Shown here: piece by piece, positions 61,409 to 64,000 of the stretch
Layout of the letters: every line of letters begins with the position of its first letter
Numbering within the stretch: position 1 is the stretch's first letter
Assembly: GCA_947501045.1 (NCBI GenBank)
Contig: CANMUI010000004.1
Coordinates: 62,001 to 126,000, forward strand
Reading direction: 5' to 3'
Origin: an uncultured Psychrobacter sp.
Lineage (GTDB): Bacteria > Pseudomonadota > Gammaproteobacteria > Pseudomonadales > Moraxellaceae
DNA: 64,000 nucleotides
Made by a program: the position numbers and the translations under genes
Notes under the pieces: generated by a model
The model's database searches: none
Told to the model about the DNA's origin: nothing
The model's input: only the letters and a program-made list of their open reading frames with translations

Positions 61409-64000
61409 ATGAAAACTTCACGTAAGACATCAAAAGATAACGCTTATCCTGCCGTAAAAGAGTGGTCTTTGAAATTGTTATCGACTATGGTCTTAGGCTG
61501 TTTAGCGACTAGCGCTGGTCATACCTCTGATCTTGAGATATATCAAGGCGCGACCTATGGTAACGCTACTATTATGATGATGCTTGATAACTCTGGCAGT
61601 ATGGATACTAGGAGTATTAGAGAAGACTATCCAAACGTTAATTTTCGCTACAGTGGTAATGAGAATCTGACAGAAAGAATCTACAACGATGAAGGAAAGC
61701 AAGCTGTTGATTCTATTACCTATAGAGTAGATTACTATACAGACTCTAGTGGCAATAAATACTATGACCGCATGTCACGCTTGAAAATGGCACTCATTCC
61801 TATGTTTGCTAATCCCAAAAGTGATCAAGCATTTGGTAAAGATGTTGATTTAAATAAATACAGAATCGGATTGGGCAGCTTTTTCTTTCGCTCAACCAAT
61901 GAAGGGGGCGGTAAAATTGAATCGCCAGTAGTTAATCTAACATTGGCTAATAGAAAGGCACTTATTAATAAAATAGTAGGTTTGCAGGCAGAAACTAACA
62001 CGCCTATAGCCAATGCTTACGCCGAAGCTGGCGCTTATATGCTTGGTACCAATACTACCAGATCAGTTTATGAAACACGTTATGTTGAAGTAGGCGTCTT
62101 AACTCGCGATGATGACGAATATAGCTTATACCAATGTAGGGATACTAGCTCAGAATTGGAGATAATAAGCGGCGCTAAAGTCTATAGTTGCAACAGTGGT
62201 AGATATATACAACGCCAAGATGATGTCAAATTCAATCGAATAAACCTTAGTTTGATAGGTAATTACGACGAGTCTTATGACCGTAATGGAAGACGATATT
62301 ACTACAAAAAAGTTACAAAAGATTGGGCAGATGAGAAGTGGAGCGGTTTTGCCCTTTCAGCAGATGAAACTAAAAAACGTCCAGATAAAACAAACTATCA
62401 GTCCCCCATCGTTGATGAGGTAACACAGTGTGATGGCTACGGTGTCTACTTTTTGACCGACGGCGAGCCAAATAATGCTTACAGCAGTACTAAAGATTTA
62501 ATGAATAGAAGCTTAGTGGGCGGCTCTACAGATATGGGTAGCTCCTGTAATTCCAACTTAGCGGATACTGGCAGTACTTCTGGTTGGGAGTGTATCGGCG
62601 AATATTCAAAAGCTTTATACAATAAAAATAATGCCAAAAGCGTACCTATTGCGACAGCAACAGTCGGTTTTGGTAGCGTCTATAAAGAGCTTGCCAAACA
62701 AGGTAAGGTAGCTAGAACCATCACGCGGCCAAGTGGCGCTGTCGAGACGGTACAGGTTTATCAGTGTGATCATCCCAACGTCACCAGCCGCGATGCGCAA
62801 AATTTGTGCAAGCTTGGAGAAAAAGGCAATGGCTACGGCGAGGGTGGGTTTTATTTCACTGAAGATTCTGCAGACATTGCTAGTAGTGTCAGAAAGTTCA
62901 TCGAAGATGTGAGTAAAGCTGAGATTGATCCTATATCAGCAGGTACCATGTCGGTACCGCTTGATAGCTTGGGCGGTCTTAAGTCGCGTCAGTACGCCTA
63001 TCTTCCTATTCTAGAACCCGTTCCCAAATCGCCACTGTTATGGAATGGTAATCTGAAAAAGTACAAAGTACGCAATGCTACATTGGTCGGTAGTAATAAT
63101 AACTTTGTATTCTCTGATAATACGGGTCTATTTGCGAGAAACACCTATGATGAATGGAATACAATCAATGATGATAGTCGTCCTGATACGTTAAAAGCAG
63201 ATAGAGGTGGGCCGCAGGTTGGTGGTACTTATCAAAAGGTGTTTGAAAATGCCGTAGCCCCTCTGATAGGCGATAGAAACTTATTCGTTGATAATGGCGG
63301 TAGTTTAACCAATCTAAAGGTTACCGCAAACAAACCTGTGAACTTTACTACCCTAGCAGGGTATACCAATCCTCAAAAGCTCACGTTACTTAGCTTTATG
63401 GGTTATAGCGAACCGACGACTACCACTGTAAAAGATGGTACGGCGCTCACCTCTTCACAGGATAAAGGGTTAAAAAACATCGGCGGCGTTCTGCACTCTA
63501 TACCGCAGTTGATCACCCAAAAAGTAAAGGTCGATGCCTCAGGACAATTTGATACCAGCACCCGTAAAGACTATCTTATCTATGGCTCTATGGATGGGGC
63601 GCTACACATGGTAGATGATAGCACAGGAAAAGAGACCTTTACCTTTGTACCAAAACAGATCCTTGATTTGCAGCCAGATGCATTGAAAGGTAAAGGGGGC
63701 AGCTCAAAGGACGGCAGCTACCCTTATGGTGTTGATGCGCCTTGGCTAACTTACGTCTCATATACCACCAAATCTACGACTACAGGTACAGGCGCAGCTG
63801 CAACGACGACCAATACTTATGAGTCTGATCAAAGCTTTGCTTTGGGCGGTCTACGTATGGGCGGATCCATGTACTATGCGCTCGACGTCTCAGATGTATA
63901 CAAACCCAAGATCATCTATGGTATTGGCTCCAACTACGCCAATCGTCTCAAAGGTGATACCGCGGCTTTAGGCGGTACCAAAAATAATACCACTGGCCTA
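61409..64000 (+). CDS. pilY1: Type IV pilus tip adhesin PilY1 (partial, runs off the right edge)
   Basis: 864 codons without a stop, cut by the window end. A signal peptide (about 20-36) precedes a von Willebrand A domain with the MIDAS motif DNSGS (Asp60, Ser62, Ser64); a Cys-rich insert and DSLGGLKSRQYAYLPILEP follow. From about 650 the PilY1 beta-propeller begins (KNIGGVLHSIPQLI, GSMDGALHMVD, FVPKQILD). ATG 61394 in the same frame, five codons earlier, is equally possible. It is the last of the minor-pilin operon visible here; pilE/comE-type genes may follow beyond the edge. Confidence 0.93.
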   Translation, partial: MKTSRKTSKDNAYPAVKEWSLKLLSTMVLGCLATSAGHTSDLEIYQGATYGNATIMMMLDNSGSMDTRSIREDYPNVNFRYSGNENLTERIYNDEGKQAVDSITYRVDYYTDSSGNKYYDRMSRLKMALIPMFANPKSDQAFGKDVDLNKYRIGLGSFFFRSTNEGGGKIESPVVNLTLANRKALINKIVGLQAETNTPIANAYAEAGAYMLGTNTTRSVYETRYVEVGVLTRDDDEYSLYQCRDTSSELEIISGAKVYSCNSGRYIQRQDDVKFNRINLSLIGNYDESYDRNGRRYYYKKVTKDWADEKWSGFALSADETKKRPDKTNYQSPIVDEVTQCDGYGVYFLTDGEPNNAYSSTKDLMNRSLVGGSTDMGSSCNSNLADTGSTSGWECIGEYSKALYNKNNAKSVPIATATVGFGSVYKELAKQGKVARTITRPSGAVETVQVYQCDHPNVTSRDAQNLCKLGEKGNGYGEGGFYFTEDSADIASSVRKFIEDVSKAEIDPISAGTMSVPLDSLGGLKSRQYAYLPILEPVPKSPLLWNGNLKKYKVRNATLVGSNNNFVFSDNTGLFARNTYDEWNTINDDSRPDTLKADRGGPQVGGTYQKVFENAVAPLIGDRNLFVDNGGSLTNLKVTANKPVNFTTLAGYTNPQKLTLLSFMGYSEPTTTTVKDGTALTSSQDKGLKNIGGVLHSIPQLITQKVKVDASGQFDTSTRKDYLIYGSMDGALHMVDDSTGKETFTFVPKQILDLQPDALKGKGGSSKDGSYPYGVDAPWLTYVSYTTKSTTTGTGAAATTTNTYESDQSFALGGLRMGGSMYYALDVSDVYKPKIIYGIGSNYANRLKGDTAALGGTKNNTTGL

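Overview
The window looks like chromosomal DNA of a Moraxellaceae gammaproteobacterium, most probably Psychrobacter. The reasons are the moderate-to-low GC coding sequence with AT-rich spacers, a wax-ester synthase/DGAT, a fimU-pilV-pilW-pilX-pilY1 minor-pilin cluster, type II secretion genes scattered singly, and the gene neighbourhoods. This assignment is an inference from content; no database was searched. Most of the window is ordinary housekeeping DNA. There is no prophage, integrated plasmid, transposase gene or CRISPR array.

Layout. 1-5 kb: nadD and an ackA-pta acetate operon on the minus strand. 5-10 kb: lptM-lysA-(PglD-like acyltransferase)-dapF-xerC, the lysine/peptidoglycan-precursor cluster with one foreign-looking insertion, then a nitrilase-family amidase. 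11-16 kb: rpoN-hpf, a ThiS-like protein without its GG tail, a DUF423 membrane protein, rpoH and a TusA-like protein. 16-23 kb: a BepA-like M48 protease, yqeY, rpsU, two tandem lipoprotein cytochromes c, tsaD, crcB, a YnfA-type protein and mntP. 24-28 kb: a MetR-like regulator with a likely operator, a structured 135-bp inverted-repeat element, and potABC without potD. 28-33 kb: beta-carbonic anhydrase, glyoxalase I, MscS, a membrane protein with a possible dead metzincin domain, and a lipoprotein cytochrome c'. 33-43 kb: hemF, ribA, dxs, suhB, wax synthase, gspE, an exported RidA and a DUF4442 thioesterase-like protein. 43-47 kb: an McrB/McrC type IV restriction pair followed by tRNA-Pro, tRNA-Arg and tRNA-His. 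47-55 kb: an AraC regulator, an orphan protein, gspF, gspG, a free-standing DsbD N-terminal domain and full-length dsbD. 55-64 kb: pldA, comF and the minor-pilin operon; pilY1 runs off the right edge.

How the genes work together. AckA and Pta interconvert acetate and acetyl-CoA. LysA and DapF are the last lysine steps. HemF and several haem proteins supply electron carriers, and DsbD keeps periplasmic thiols reduced. GspE/F/G belong to a type II secretion machine whose other parts must lie elsewhere. The pilin operon builds the tip of type IV pili, and with ComF suggests twitching and DNA uptake. McrBC is the only clear defence locus.

The most unusual signals are: a 76-bp palindromic element in two copies (22302-22377 and 50224-50299) with an identical asymmetric 30-bp core but arms that changed in a largely base-pair-preserving way; the possible degenerate zincin fused to a membrane domain beside mscS; the McrB with a domain inserted in its GTPase core; the ThiS homologue without GG; and the DsbD N-domain duplication.
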